Source: JAGNZR01 sp051652785 (lineage in GTDB: Bacteria > Fusobacteriota > Fusobacteriia > Fusobacteriales > Fusobacteriaceae). Taken from it: 64,000 nt of DNA. Of this stretch, positions 34,389 to 43,302 are shown one piece after another. The first letter of the stretch is position 1, and each line of letters starts with the position of its first letter. Below the pieces are notes generated by a model that saw only the letters and a list, made by a program, of their open reading frames with translations, had not been told where the DNA came from and searched no databases. Made by a program: the position numbers and the translations under genes. The DNA is taken from contig JBOFUX010000045.1 of assembly GCA_051652785.1 (NCBI GenBank), forward strand, positions 1 to 64,000, given 5' to 3'.

Positions 34389-35306
34389 ATGGAGTTCAAA
34401 GGCTATTTTTTTTCTTTATTAGCAGGTGTTATTTGGGGTTTTATTGGAATTTTTGGGACTAAACTTAACCAAATTGGTTTTACTGGAAATGAAATTACGT
34501 TTTTAAGATTATTTTTTGCTGCAATTTTTGGGCTTCTTTATATTGGAATTTTAAAAAAAAAGTTATCAGCTTTTATTATTCCACAAAAACTAATAAAACA
34601 TGTTTTTATTATTGGGATAGTTACACAAGGTTTAATGAATATTTTTTTATTTATCTCTATTATTCGAGTTGGAACAATCACTGCTACTATGCTTCTTTGT
34701 TCCGGTCCAATTTTTACTATTTTTTTATCTGCCTTTATACTTAAAGAAAAAATAACTTTAGAAAAATATTTAGCTCTTAGTTTTTCTATTTTAGGTGCTA
34801 TATTAGTTATTACAGAAGGACACATTTCAAATATCAAATTTGATTTTATTGGTGTTGCATGTGGGGCTATATCAGGTCTTCTTTATGGTTTTTATCCCAT
34901 ATTAGGAAAAAGAGTTGGAAAAAGTGGAAATCCTATATTAATAACTATTTATAGTTTTTTAGTTGCTTCTTTATTTCTTCTTCCCTTTCTCAATATTGGA
35001 GCTTTAACTACTAAAATTATTTCTTTTAAAGCTTTTTTATTAGCAGCTGGATTCGGTTTATTTCCTACCTTTATTGCTTATCTTTTATTCGTTAAAGCTC
35101 TAAGATATACAACTGCTTCTAAAGCAAGTATTATATCCATGGTGGAAGTTCCAGCTACTGCTATCGTTGGAGTCTTTTTTCTCAATGAAAGTTTTAATAC
35201 TTATAAATTTTTAGGTATAATTTTAGTTTTGATAGGTATTTACATAACAAAATTAGATATTATATCTTTAATTCTAAAATTAAAAAAGAAATATATAAAT
35301 TTATAA
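34389..35306 (+). CDS. EamA/DMT family transporter
   Basis: A 305-residue membrane protein with about ten hydrophobic segments in two EamA repeats (about 8-135 and 150-290). It starts GYFFSLLAGVIWGFIGIFG, typical of the family, and the second half begins FIGVACGAISGLLYGFYPI. Substrates in this family are metabolites and amino acids, often exported. The ATG at 34389 is preferred, with GGAG upstream. A degraded relative of the same family lies at 31.4-31.7 kb. Confidence 0.85.
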   Translation: MEFKGYFFSLLAGVIWGFIGIFGTKLNQIGFTGNEITFLRLFFAAIFGLLYIGILKKKLSAFIIPQKLIKHVFIIGIVTQGLMNIFLFISIIRVGTITATMLLCSGPIFTIFLSAFILKEKITLEKYLALSFSILGAILVITEGHISNIKFDFIGVACGAISGLLYGFYPILGKRVGKSGNPILITIYSFLVASLFLLPFLNIGALTTKIISFKAFLLAAGFGLFPTFIAYLLFVKALRYTTASKASIISMVEVPATAIVGVFFLNESFNTYKFLGIILVLIGIYITKLDIISLILKLKKKYINL

Positions 35307-35312
35307 AAAAAT

Positions 35313-35341
35313 TTGACATTAATAAAATTATATGTTAATAT
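35313..35341 (+). promoter_or_regulatory. Promoter for the amino-acid ABC transporter leader
   Basis: TTGACA (35313-35318) and TAATAT (35336-35341) with a 17-base spacer, about 300 bases before the permease gene. Confidence 0.75.
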
Positions 35342-35373
35342 CCATATTAATATAAAAAAAGGGGGTAAATAAA

Positions 35374-35424
35374 GTGACTGAAAAATTATTACTTAGGAGT
35401 AGGGTATTCATTTTGATAATCTAA
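35374..35424 (+). other. Possible 16-codon leader reading frame
   Basis: GTG at 35374, nine bases after GGGGG, opens a frame for VTEKLLLRSRVFILII and stops at TAA. It lies between the ABC transporter promoter and a terminator. It has three consecutive leucine codons and two closely spaced arginine codons, which could sense tRNA supply. It is short enough to be chance. Confidence 0.3.
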
Positions 35425-35586
35425 TAGACATATCAAAGGGATTATTTTGCCTAGAAATAATTGGTTACTGTATTTAACAAACTTTTGCAAAGATAAAATA
35501 TTATAAAATAATAAAAATCGAAAATCTTAAAAGTTATCAAGAGATTTTTTATTATATTAATATTTTTGATTATAAAAATGTTTATT

Positions 35587-35623
35587 AACCACAGTAATTA
35601 AATTATTATTGTGGTTTTTTTTT
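35587..35623 (+). terminator. Terminator inside the ABC transporter leader (attenuator candidate)
   Basis: AACCACAGTAAT pairs with ATTATTGTGGTT (one G-T pair) around a short loop, followed by nine T. It lies downstream of the promoter at 35313 and 25 bases before the permease start. A second weaker hairpin (AATCTT/AAGAGATT) lies near 35520-35550. Confidence 0.7.
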
Positions 35624-35648
35624 AAAAAAATTTTAAATTGGAGAGCAT

Positions 35649-36356
35649 ATGGAATACTTAGGAACACTTAAAGAAATATTTATAGAAGGAAATAGATACC
35701 AATATATTGTAAATGGACTACTTTTTTCCATTGGAGTAACTTTATTATCAATGGTTTTAGGAGCAGTTTTTGGAGCATTCTTAGCTATTATGAGACTCTC
35801 TAATTTTTATCCTTTTAAATCAAAAAGATGGAAAAATACAAATCCACTAAACTATATATCATTGATCTATATTGATTTAGTTAGAGGAACACCAGCTGTT
35901 GTTCAACTTATGATACTAGCAAATTTAATTTTTGTTGGAAAACTTAGAGAAACACCTATTTTTGTTGTTGCTAGTTTAGCTTTTGGACTAAACTCTGCTG
36001 CTTACGTTGCAGAAATAATAAGAGCAGGGATACAAGGATTGGATAAGGGACAAATGGAAGCAGCACGATCTTTAGGTATGACATATTCCACAGCAATGAA
36101 GGAAATTATAATTCCTCAAGCTATAAAAAAAATTCTTCCTGCACTAGTAAGTGAATTTATTACTTTACTAAAAGAAACTTCAATAGTTGGATTTATTGGG
36201 GGAATTGATTTACTACGTTCTGCAAATATTATAACAAGTCAAACATATAGAGGAGTAGAGCCTCTTTTAGCAGTTGGATTTATTTATTTAATATTAACAA
36301 CCTTATTTACAAAATTTACGAGAAAAATAGAAAAGGGGTTGAGAGAAAGTGATTAA
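35649..36356 (+). CDS. Polar amino acid ABC transporter permease
   Basis: A 235-residue permease of the His/Glu/Gln/Arg/opine type with about five membrane spans. The ABC permease loop reads GLDKGQMEAARSLGMTYSTAMKEIIIPQAIKKILPAL (EAA motif, only landmarks given, near residues 130-165). It overlaps the ATPase gene by 8 bases. Only one permease gene is present, so it likely acts as a homodimer. Confidence 0.9.
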   Translation: MEYLGTLKEIFIEGNRYQYIVNGLLFSIGVTLLSMVLGAVFGAFLAIMRLSNFYPFKSKRWKNTNPLNYISLIYIDLVRGTPAVVQLMILANLIFVGKLRETPIFVVASLAFGLNSAAYVAEIIRAGIQGLDKGQMEAARSLGMTYSTAMKEIIIPQAIKKILPALVSEFITLLKETSIVGFIGGIDLLRSANIITSQTYRGVEPLLAVGFIYLILTTLFTKFTRKIEKGLRESD

Positions 36357-37077
36357 AATAGAAAATCTTGAAAAGAGCTTTGGGAAGTTAGAAGTTTTAA
36401 AAAAAATAAATATCAATATAAAAAAAGGTGAGGTTGTTGCTGTTATTGGACCTTCTGGAAGTGGTAAATCAACATTTTTAAGATGTTTAAATAGACTTGA
36501 AGAACCTAGTGGAGGAAATATATACTATAAAAATGAAAATATTAGTTCTTCTAATTCTAATATTAATCACATAAGAAAAAATATTGGAATGGTATTTCAA
36601 CATTTTAATTTATTTCCTCATAAAACAGTATTGGAAAATTTAATGATAGCTCCTCTTAAAGTAAGAGGTTTTTCTAAAGCAGAAGCAGAAAAAATATCAT
36701 TATATTTTTTAAAAAAAGTTGGACTTGAAAATAAAATAAATGAATATCCAAATAAACTTTCAGGTGGTCAAAAACAGAGAGTTGCAATAGCTAGAGCCCT
36801 TACCATGGAGCCAGATCTTATGCTTTTTGATGAACCTACATCTGCACTTGATCCAGAAATGGTAAATGAAGTATTAGAAGTTATGAGAGAACTTGCGAAA
36901 GAAGGAATGACTATGATTATTGTTACTCATGAAATGGGATTTGCTAAAAATGTAGCTAATAGAGTACTATTTATGGATCATGGATTTATACTTGAAGATG
37001 AAACACCTAAAAATATTTTTGAAAATCCTAAACATTTAAGAACTAAAGATTTTTTAGATAAAATTTTAAATCATTAA
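36349..37077 (+). CDS. Polar amino acid ABC transporter ATP-binding protein
   Basis: A 242-residue GlnQ/HisP-type ATPase. Walker A is GPSGSGKSTFLR near 33, the Q-loop MVFQHFNLFPHKT near 83, the signature LSGGQKQRVAIARAL near 137, and Walker B LMLFDEPTSALDPE near 157. It starts with GTG inside the end of the permease gene. It energises uptake with the adjacent permease and the two binding proteins. Confidence 0.94.
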   Translation: MIKIENLEKSFGKLEVLKKININIKKGEVVAVIGPSGSGKSTFLRCLNRLEEPSGGNIYYKNENISSSNSNINHIRKNIGMVFQHFNLFPHKTVLENLMIAPLKVRGFSKAEAEKISLYFLKKVGLENKINEYPNKLSGGQKQRVAIARALTMEPDLMLFDEPTSALDPEMVNEVLEVMRELAKEGMTMIIVTHEMGFAKNVANRVLFMDHGFILEDETPKNIFENPKHLRTKDFLDKILNH

Positions 37078-37094
37078 GATTTTAAGGGGGAAAA

Positions 37095-37811
37095 ATGAAA
37101 AAAATATTAAATTTAATAAAATTATTATTAGTATGTGTAGTTGCATCTATTTCTGTCTATGGTAAAACTTTATATGTAGGTACTAATGCAGAGTTTGAAC
37201 CTTTTGAATATTTAGAAAATGGTAAAATTGTTGGATTTGATATAGAACTAATTGAAGAGATAGCTAAAATATTGAAAATAGACATAAAAATGGAAAATAT
37301 GGCTTTTGATGGTCTTTTACCTGCACTTCAAATGAAAAAAGTAGATATAGTTATTGCAGGAATGACTGCTAGTGAAGTTAGAAAACAATTTGTTGGTTTT
37401 TCTGAACCATATTTTACTGCAAAACAAGTTTTATTAGTAAAAGAAGGTAGTAGTATTAAATCTTTAGATGATCTTAAAAATAAAAAAGTAGGAGCTGTAC
37501 TAGGATATACTGGAGATTTAATGGTTAGCAAAATAAATGAAATAACTGTAGAAAGAGTTTCTTCTACCGCCGCTGCTATAATGGGACTTAAAAATGAAAA
37601 ATCAGAGGCCGTTATTTTAGATTTTGCTCCTGCACAAAATTTTGTGAAAAAAAATAAAGGTTTAAAAATAGTAACTTTAGATACTCAAGATGAAGAGTAT
37701 GCTATTGCTACTAGAAAAGATGATACTGAACTTTTAGCTAATATTAACTCTGCTCTGAAAGAACTTAAAGAAAATGGAGTTTTTGATAAATTACTATTTA
37801 AATATTTTTAA
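37095..37811 (+). CDS. Amino acid ABC transporter substrate-binding protein (copy 1)
   Basis: A 238-residue family 3 periplasmic binding protein with a signal peptide of about 22 residues (LLLVCVVASISVYG) and no lipobox cysteine pattern, so probably soluble in the periplasm. Conserved segments are YVGTNAEFEPFEYLENG, GFDIELIEEIA and DIVIAGMTAS. A ligand-contact arginine is likely in SEVRKQF near 92. The ligand is not deducible. It is followed by a close paralogue, 62 bases downstream. Confidence 0.92.
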   Translation: MKKILNLIKLLLVCVVASISVYGKTLYVGTNAEFEPFEYLENGKIVGFDIELIEEIAKILKIDIKMENMAFDGLLPALQMKKVDIVIAGMTASEVRKQFVGFSEPYFTAKQVLLVKEGSSIKSLDDLKNKKVGAVLGYTGDLMVSKINEITVERVSSTAAAIMGLKNEKSEAVILDFAPAQNFVKKNKGLKIVTLDTQDEEYAIATRKDDTELLANINSALKELKENGVFDKLLFKYF

Positions 37812-37873
37812 TTCTAATATTAATTGCAAAAATACTAGATTTAAAATTATAAAATTATAAATGGGAGATAAAA

Positions 37874-38590
37874 ATGAAAAAAGTATTTAACTTATTAAAG
37901 GTATTACTAGTGTGTATCGTCGCCTCTGTATCTGTTTATGGTAAAGTTCTATATGTTGGTACTAATGCAGAATTTGAACCTTTCGAGTATTTAGACAATG
38001 GTAAAATTGTTGGATTCGATATAGAAATAATGGAGGAAGTAGCCAAAATCATTAAAATGGATCTTAAAATTGAAAATATGATTTTTGACGGTTTGTTACC
38101 TGCACTTCAAATGAAAAAAGTTGATGTAGTTATTGCAGGAATGACTGCTAGTGAAGACAGAAAGAAATTTGTAGGCTTTTCTGAGCCTTACTATACTGCA
38201 AAACAAGTTTTACTGGTGAGAGAAGATAGTACAATTAAATCTTTAGATGACCTTAAAAATAAAAAAGTAGGAGCTGTTCTTGGATTTACTGGTGATTTAA
38301 TACTTACTGAGATAAAAGAAATAAATGTAGAAAGAGTTTCTTCAGCAGTAGCTGCTATAATGGGGCTTAAAAATAAAAAATTAGAAGCTTTTATTTTAGA
38401 TTTAGCTCCTGCTGAAAACTTTGTAAAAAAGAATAAAGGATTAAAAATAGTTAATTTTGACATTGAAGATGAGCAATATGCTATTGCTACAAGAAAAGAA
38501 GATACTGAACTTCTAACTAAGATTAACTCCGCTCTAAAAGAGATTAAAGAAAATGGAACTTATGATAAATTACTATCTAAATATTTTTAA
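37874..38590 (+). CDS. Amino acid ABC transporter substrate-binding protein (copy 2)
   Basis: The same length (238 residues) and architecture as copy 1, with most positions identical, including YVGTNAEFEPFEYL and DVVIAGMTASEDRKKFVGF. Differences include SEVRKQ to SEDRKK and SKINEITV to TEIKEINV. It is a clear tandem duplication and could broaden the substrate range of the single permease/ATPase pair. A strong terminator follows. Confidence 0.92.
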   Translation: MKKVFNLLKVLLVCIVASVSVYGKVLYVGTNAEFEPFEYLDNGKIVGFDIEIMEEVAKIIKMDLKIENMIFDGLLPALQMKKVDVVIAGMTASEDRKKFVGFSEPYYTAKQVLLVREDSTIKSLDDLKNKKVGAVLGFTGDLILTEIKEINVERVSSAVAAIMGLKNKKLEAFILDLAPAENFVKKNKGLKIVNFDIEDEQYAIATRKEDTELLTKINSALKEIKENGTYDKLLSKYF

Positions 38591-38614
38591 TGTTAAAAAA
38601 TCACAATTTTAATC

Positions 38615-38664
38615 AAAAAGAGACAATATTTTTTTAATAAAAAAATTATATTGTCTCTTTTTTT
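38615..38664 (+). terminator. Terminator after the ABC transporter operon
   Basis: AAAAAGAGACAATAT pairs with ATATTGTCTCTTTTT around an A/T-only loop, with a T tract. Confidence 0.88.
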
Positions 38665-38761
38665 GTGATGAAAAATATGCTATTATGCATATATAAAGTT
38701 ATTATTTTAAAAATTATTATGTTCTTTAATAGTTCTTTGTGAACTTAAAAAGAAAAAAAAC

Positions 38762-38790
38762 TTGACTATCAAAAAATATAAGTATATAGT
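38762..38790 (+). promoter_or_regulatory. Promoter of tnaA
   Basis: TTGACT (38762-38767) and TATAGT (38785-38790) with a 17-base spacer. The predicted transcript starts near 38797, leaving a leader of about 85 bases. Confidence 0.7.
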
Positions 38791-38818
38791 AGATATAGTT
38801 TTAAAAATAAAAGAGATA

Positions 38819-38856
38819 CTGTCCGCCTATCTATAAATAATAGATGACCGGGGTAG
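38819..38856 (+). promoter_or_regulatory. Foldable leader element upstream of tnaA
   Basis: CTGTCC (38819-38824) can pair with GGGTAG (38851-38856), and TATCTAT (38828-38834) with ATAGATG (38840-38846) around a 5-base loop. A GC-rich internal loop lies between the stems. The segment is notably more GC-rich than its surroundings and is followed by GGGAGG and the start codon. I do not match it to a known riboswitch class. Confidence 0.45.
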
Positions 38857-38880
38857 ACTAAAAACGGGAGGTATAACGTT

Positions 38881-40278
38881 ATGGCTATCAAGTATGTTCC
38901 AGAACCATTTAGAATCAAAATGGTAGAAATTATTAAAATGACAACAAAAGAGGAAAGAACAGAAAAAATTAAAGAGGCTAACTACAATCTTTTTAATTTA
39001 AAAGGACAAGATGTCTATATTGATCTTTTAACAGATTCAGGCACTAATGCAATGAGTCAAGAACAATGGGCAGGTGTTATGAGGGGTGATGAAGCCTATG
39101 CTGGAGCTTCTAGTTATTTTAATTTAATTAATGCAGCTAAAGATATTTTTGATTATGATTTTATTCAACCAGTTCATCAGGGACGGGCAGCAGAGAAAGT
39201 TCTTTTTCCTACAATATTAAAAAAAGGACAATATGCTATTTCAAATATGTTTTTTGATACAACTAGAGCTCATGTTATTTTAGCAGGGGCAAGACCTTTG
39301 GATTGTGTTGTAGCAGAAGCTAAAGACCCATCTAAAAGAAGTAAATTTAAAGGTAATATGGATATTGAAAAAATGGAAAGATTAATAGCAGAATATGGTG
39401 TTGAAAATATAGGGTTAGTAGTAATGACAATAACAAATAATTCAGCTGGTGGTCAACCTGTTTCTTTAAAAAATATTAGAGAAGTTTCAAATATTTGTAA
39501 AAAATATAATATACCATTGGATATAGATGCAGCTCGTTATGCTGAAAATTCTTTCTTTATTAAAAGAGATGAAGAGGAATGTAAGGATATGTCCATTAAA
39601 GAAATAATAAGAGAAACATTCTCTTATGGAGATTTTTTTACTATGTCAGCTAAAAAAGATACAATAGTTAATATGGGTGGGCTACTAGGAGTAAAAGATG
39701 AAAAAAAATACTCGGATCTTATCTTAAAAATTAAGGCAAACTGTATCAGTTTTGAAGGTTTTACAACTTATGGAGGGCTTGCAGGTCGTGATTTAGAAGC
39801 ATTAGCGATAGGATTATACGAAGGAATTGATGAAGAATTTTTGAAATATAGAATAGGTCAGATGGAATATTTAGCAGCTAGACTTGATGATGTAGGAATA
39901 TCTTATCAAGCTCCAGTAGGTGGACATGGTGTCTTTGTAGATGCTAAAAAATTATTTCCTCAAATACCATATAATGAATTTCCAGGTCAAGTTTTAGCAA
40001 TTGAACTGTATAAAGAAGCTGGAATAAGAACATGTGATATCGGTTCATATATGCTAGGGAATGATCCTGATACAAATGAACAACTTCAAGCTGATTTTGA
40101 ATTTACTCGTCTTGCAATTCCAAGAAGAGTATATACTCAAGCACATTTAGACATCATGGTAGATGCTTTAATTGAAATAAAAAATAGAGCTCATAAAATA
40201 AAAAAAGGATATAAAATAACTTGGGAACCACCTATTCTTAGACATTTCCAAGCTTCACTTGAACCAATTCATGATTAA
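38881..40278 (+). CDS. tnaA: Tryptophanase
   Basis: A 465-residue PLP enzyme cleaving tryptophan to indole, pyruvate and ammonia. It aligns by eye with tryptophanase rather than tyrosine phenol-lyase: PEPFRIKMVE at the start, GDEAYAGASSYF near 69, NSAGGQPVSL near 187, DIDAARYAENSFFIK near 214, the PLP lysine in TMSAKKD (Lys258/259), and PVGGHGVFVDA near 347. Tyrosine phenol-lyase would have TRCVENA instead of AARYAEN. There is no tryptophan permease beside it. It is monocistronic, with its own promoter, leader and terminator. Confidence 0.88.
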   Translation: MAIKYVPEPFRIKMVEIIKMTTKEERTEKIKEANYNLFNLKGQDVYIDLLTDSGTNAMSQEQWAGVMRGDEAYAGASSYFNLINAAKDIFDYDFIQPVHQGRAAEKVLFPTILKKGQYAISNMFFDTTRAHVILAGARPLDCVVAEAKDPSKRSKFKGNMDIEKMERLIAEYGVENIGLVVMTITNNSAGGQPVSLKNIREVSNICKKYNIPLDIDAARYAENSFFIKRDEEECKDMSIKEIIRETFSYGDFFTMSAKKDTIVNMGGLLGVKDEKKYSDLILKIKANCISFEGFTTYGGLAGRDLEALAIGLYEGIDEEFLKYRIGQMEYLAARLDDVGISYQAPVGGHGVFVDAKKLFPQIPYNEFPGQVLAIELYKEAGIRTCDIGSYMLGNDPDTNEQLQADFEFTRLAIPRRVYTQAHLDIMVDALIEIKNRAHKIKKGYKITWEPPILRHFQASLEPIHD

Positions 40279-40310
40279 TAATAAATAACTATAATACTCA
40301 AATTTATTTT

Positions 40311-40362
40311 TAGTAACTACTTAGAAAGATAATTTATTTATCTTCTAAGTAGTTACTTTTTT
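40311..40362. terminator. Terminator between tnaA and ybaK
   Basis: AGTAACTACTTAGAAGATA-like left arm pairs with TATCTTCTAAGTAGTTACT (one bulged A), ending in six T. It probably serves tnaA; the minus-strand ybaK gene could also use it. Confidence 0.8.
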
Positions 40363-40398
40363 CATATGTGAAATCCCTTTTATTTTTGCATGATTTTT

Positions 40399-40869
40399 TT
40401 ATTTTATTACATCTACTACTTGTATTTTTGCATATTTTATTAATTCCATAGAATTCATCTCTATTTGCAAACCTTTGCACCCTGCACTTAAATAAATTTT
40501 TTCTTTTTTAAGAACTGAACTGTGAATAAATGTTCTGTGTTTTTTTTTTATTCCGAGAGGAGAACAACCACCTCTTACATAACCAGTATGTTCTAAAAGT
40601 TCTTTAACTTCTAACATTTCAACTTTTTTAACCTCAGCTATTTTGGCAAATTTTTTTAAATCTAATTCGTCACTACCAGGAATACACACAACTAACAATT
40701 CTTTTTTTTCACTAAATAAAATCAATGTTTTAAATAATTTAGTTATATCTAAGCCTAATTTTAAAGCAACATTAATAGCACTTACATCTTCATCATCAAC
40801 TATATACTCCACAAGATTAAAATGTAACTTTGCTGCTTCTAACTCCCTCACAGCATTTGTTTTTTTCAT
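40399..40869 (-). CDS. ybaK: YbaK/EbsC-type aminoacyl-tRNA deacylase
   Basis: A 156-residue trans-editing protein that removes misloaded amino acids, typically Cys, from tRNA-Pro. Conserved features are KTLILFSEKKELLVVCIPG near 48, GYVRGGCSPLGIKKKHRTFI near 95-114, and LSAGCKGLQIEM near 127. GGAGGAA precedes the start. The start lies inside the 3' end of the histidine kinase gene, an overlap of 53 bases, so the two may be co-translated. Confidence 0.9.
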   Translation of the reverse strand: MKKTNAVRELEAAKLHFNLVEYIVDDEDVSAINVALKLGLDITKLFKTLILFSEKKELLVVCIPGSDELDLKKFAKIAEVKKVEMLEVKELLEHTGYVRGGCSPLGIKKKHRTFIHSSVLKKEKIYLSAGCKGLQIEMNSMELIKYAKIQVVDVIK

Positions 40870-42190
40870 TATCTTCCTCCATATGAAATTTTAAAATAAA
40901 TATAAATTTATCATCTGTTGTTTTTATTTCATAATCTATTTCTAATATTTGCAAAGAATTTTTTACAATTGACAGTCCTAAACCAGAACCTTCAATTTTT
41001 TTTAATTCTGTATTACTCCCTCTAACAAATGGTTCAGTTAATTTTAGAATATCACCACTAATTTTATAATTTATATTATTTTCAAAATAAACTTCATTTT
41101 TTATTCTATAAATTTTAAAGTCTCCTTTATAAGGGGAATATTTAAGAGCATTTTGAATCAAATTATTAAATACTAGTTTAATTAAATTTTTGTTTGTAAC
41201 TAAATAAATATCTGTCATTTCAACAGTAACACTTACATCATTTTCTAATTCTAGCAACTCAAAATTTAAAAGGGATTTTTTAATTAATTCTGTTATATTT
41301 ATTTTCTCTTTTTTTATTCGTTTATTAAAAGAATCGATTTTAGATAAAGTTAAAAGATTTTCTATTAAATTTGTAAGTTCTTTTGTTTCTTTTATTAGGG
41401 TATCATAGGAATTATTTTTATCATTTAAAGTATTTAATTTATCATTTTTTAAATTTTGAGCAGTCATATTTATTATTGCTATAGGTGTTTTCATTTCATG
41501 TGATGCATTAGAAACAAAATTTTTCAATTTATTTATAGAGTCTTTTAAATTATTTGACATAAGCACTATACTGTGACTTAACTCTCCTATTTCATCTTCT
41601 GTATTTATCTCTATAATATCATTAAATTCCAAATTAGATATTTTTTTTGCTGCAATATTTAATTTTTCTACATTTTTCGTTATTTTTTTTAAAAATAAAC
41701 TTCCAACTAATGTGCATAGTAATAGTGCTAGTAACGAGGATAATATATTTATTAGATGAATTTCATGTCTAATGTTATTGGTTGAACTTAAATATGAGAA
41801 AATATGTACTTGAGTCCCTGTTTTTAAATTTTCACGATAGGAAATAAATCTTCTTTTCCCTTTATCTTCTTTTATTATTATTTTGTTTTCTTCCTCACTA
41901 TAATCAATTATACGTCCCATATGGGATCTTGTTCTTCTATTTTTTTTTAATCTTACAATAACTCCCTCTTCCTCTCTTAATACCTCAAAATAATCTTCTA
42001 ACTCAAATGAGTTTTCATCCAGAGATTTAATTTTATTCATTATTTTAGGAATTTCATTTTTTTTTCTATTTAAATAAAATTTATCTAAAAATATAGAACT
42101 AAAAATATTTGATAAAAGCATAGCTAAAATTATTATAACAGTAGAATATAATAAAAGTTTTTTTTTAAAATTAAATTTATATTTCTTCAA
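40817..42190 (-). CDS. Sensor histidine kinase
   Basis: A 457-residue membrane kinase with two transmembrane segments (about 12-36 and 145-167) flanking an external region of about 110 residues. A HAMP domain follows (about 168-220), then the phospho-acceptor helix FVSNASHEMKTPIAI (His near 233), the N box near 345 and the G2 box GSGLGLSIVKN near 415. It pairs with the response regulator just upstream, with a 14-base overlap. The C-terminal end EEDNEKNKCCEGVRSSKVTF is read through the start of ybaK and looks like an extension beyond the usual end. Stimulus unknown. Confidence 0.9.
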   Translation of the reverse strand: MKKYKFNFKKKLLLYSTVIIILAMLLSNIFSSIFLDKFYLNRKKNEIPKIMNKIKSLDENSFELEDYFEVLREEEGVIVRLKKNRRTRSHMGRIIDYSEEENKIIIKEDKGKRRFISYRENLKTGTQVHIFSYLSSTNNIRHEIHLINILSSLLALLLCTLVGSLFLKKITKNVEKLNIAAKKISNLEFNDIIEINTEDEIGELSHSIVLMSNNLKDSINKLKNFVSNASHEMKTPIAIINMTAQNLKNDKLNTLNDKNNSYDTLIKETKELTNLIENLLTLSKIDSFNKRIKKEKINITELIKKSLLNFELLELENDVSVTVEMTDIYLVTNKNLIKLVFNNLIQNALKYSPYKGDFKIYRIKNEVYFENNINYKISGDILKLTEPFVRGSNTELKKIEGSGLGLSIVKNSLQILEIDYEIKTTDDKFIFILKFHMEEDNEKNKCCEGVRSSKVTF

Positions 42191-42836
42191 AAATATATCC
42201 TACCCCCCTAATTGTTTTTATGTTTAAACTATATTCAAACATTTTTTTTCTTACTCTTTTTACAAGTGTATCTACAACTCTGTCATCACCGTAAAAATCA
42301 AAACCCCAAATTTCATTTAAAATTTTTTCTCTTGTTAAGACTAATTTTTTATTTCTAATAAAATACTCTAACAATTGACTTTCTCTTCCTGATATTTCAA
42401 TTTTTTCACCTTTTATAAAAAGCACTTGTAATCTCATATCAAATTGAAAATCTTTATAACTATATATACCATTTCCATCTATTTTTAATATTTTCTTAAT
42501 TCTAGCTAAAAGAATTTTTAAACTAAATGGTTTAGTTATATAATCATCTGCACCTAACTCCAAACCTTGAAGTTCATCAAATTCAGAGTTTCTAGCAGTC
42601 ATCATTAATATTGGTATATTACTATTTTCTTTTATTTCAGAACATACTTGCCAACCATTTTTTTTAGGAAGATTAATATCTAATATTATAATATCTGGTT
42701 TTTCCATATAAAATAATTCTAATCCTTCACTTCCGTCATATGAGTTAATAATTTCAAAATTTTCAGATTTCAAAAAATCAGTTAATATTTTTGCAAGGTC
42801 TCTTTCGTCCTCAATTATAAGAATTTTTTTTTTCAT
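42177..42836 (-). CDS. OmpR-family response regulator
   Basis: A 219-residue regulator. The receiver domain has the acidic pair in IIEDERDL near 7, phospho-acceptor Asp in IIILDINLPKKNG near 52, MMTARN near 79, and the conserved Lys in YITKPFS near 102. The C-terminal winged helix (about 125-219) includes REKILNEIWGFDFYGDDRVVDTLVKRVRKK-type landmarks. It is encoded first in an operon with the sensor kinase and possibly ybaK. Confidence 0.93.
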   Translation of the reverse strand: MKKKILIIEDERDLAKILTDFLKSENFEIINSYDGSEGLELFYMEKPDIIILDINLPKKNGWQVCSEIKENSNIPILMMTARNSEFDELQGLELGADDYITKPFSLKILLARIKKILKIDGNGIYSYKDFQFDMRLQVLFIKGEKIEISGRESQLLEYFIRNKKLVLTREKILNEIWGFDFYGDDRVVDTLVKRVRKKMFEYSLNIKTIRGVGYIFEEI

Positions 42837-43014
42837 ACTTCACCTTCTTTTAAATTTAAAAAATATTAAAAAATAATTTATCTCATTCTTTTTCAATTTA
42901 ATATCTTTTCAATTCTAATTTTATCAAATATATATGTCTAGCCCGTGTCATTTTTTTTCCAATTAATATAATAGTATGGTATAATAAATTATTACTTTTA
43001 CTGTGAGGTTATTT

Positions 43015-43287
43015 ATGACAAAATTTTTAAGAAATTTATCTATTATTTTACTACCATTTTATGCACTACTATTTTTGTTAAATAGTTTTTTTAAAGTGAG
43101 CAAAGGTTTTAAATTAGACCCTTTAGCTTTAATGGCTGCTCTTACGAACTATATAGATAGAAATATTACTTATGGACAAAGCACATTATCTTTTATAGTA
43201 GCTGTTTTAATTATGATTATCCCCTCTTATATAGCATTGTTTATAAAATTATATTTTTTTAAAAATAAAAATAAAAAAATAAAATAA
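43015..43287 (+). CDS. Small two-helix membrane protein of unknown function
   Basis: A 90-residue protein with two hydrophobic segments, about 8-26 and 56-78, and a basic tail (KNKNKKIK). I do not recognise the family. ATG at 43015 is chosen, as the GTGAGG just upstream would be its binding site. It stands between divergent and convergent neighbours and has its own TATAAT-like promoter near 42970. Topology suggests both ends on the same side of the membrane. Confidence 0.6.
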   Translation: MTKFLRNLSIILLPFYALLFLLNSFFKVSKGFKLDPLALMAALTNYIDRNITYGQSTLSFIVAVLIMIIPSYIALFIKLYFFKNKNKKIK

Positions 43288-43302
43288 ATTTTTATTTTTT
43301 TT

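Noticed and set aside
35342..35648. T-box or known riboswitch in the ABC transporter leader
   Set aside because: No T-box sequence (AGGGTGG-type) or other known aptamer core was found; only hairpins and a micro-frame.
38797..38880. tnaC-type leader peptide in front of tnaA
   Set aside because: The only ATG frame (at 38844) codes for five residues without tryptophan and lacks a ribosome binding site.
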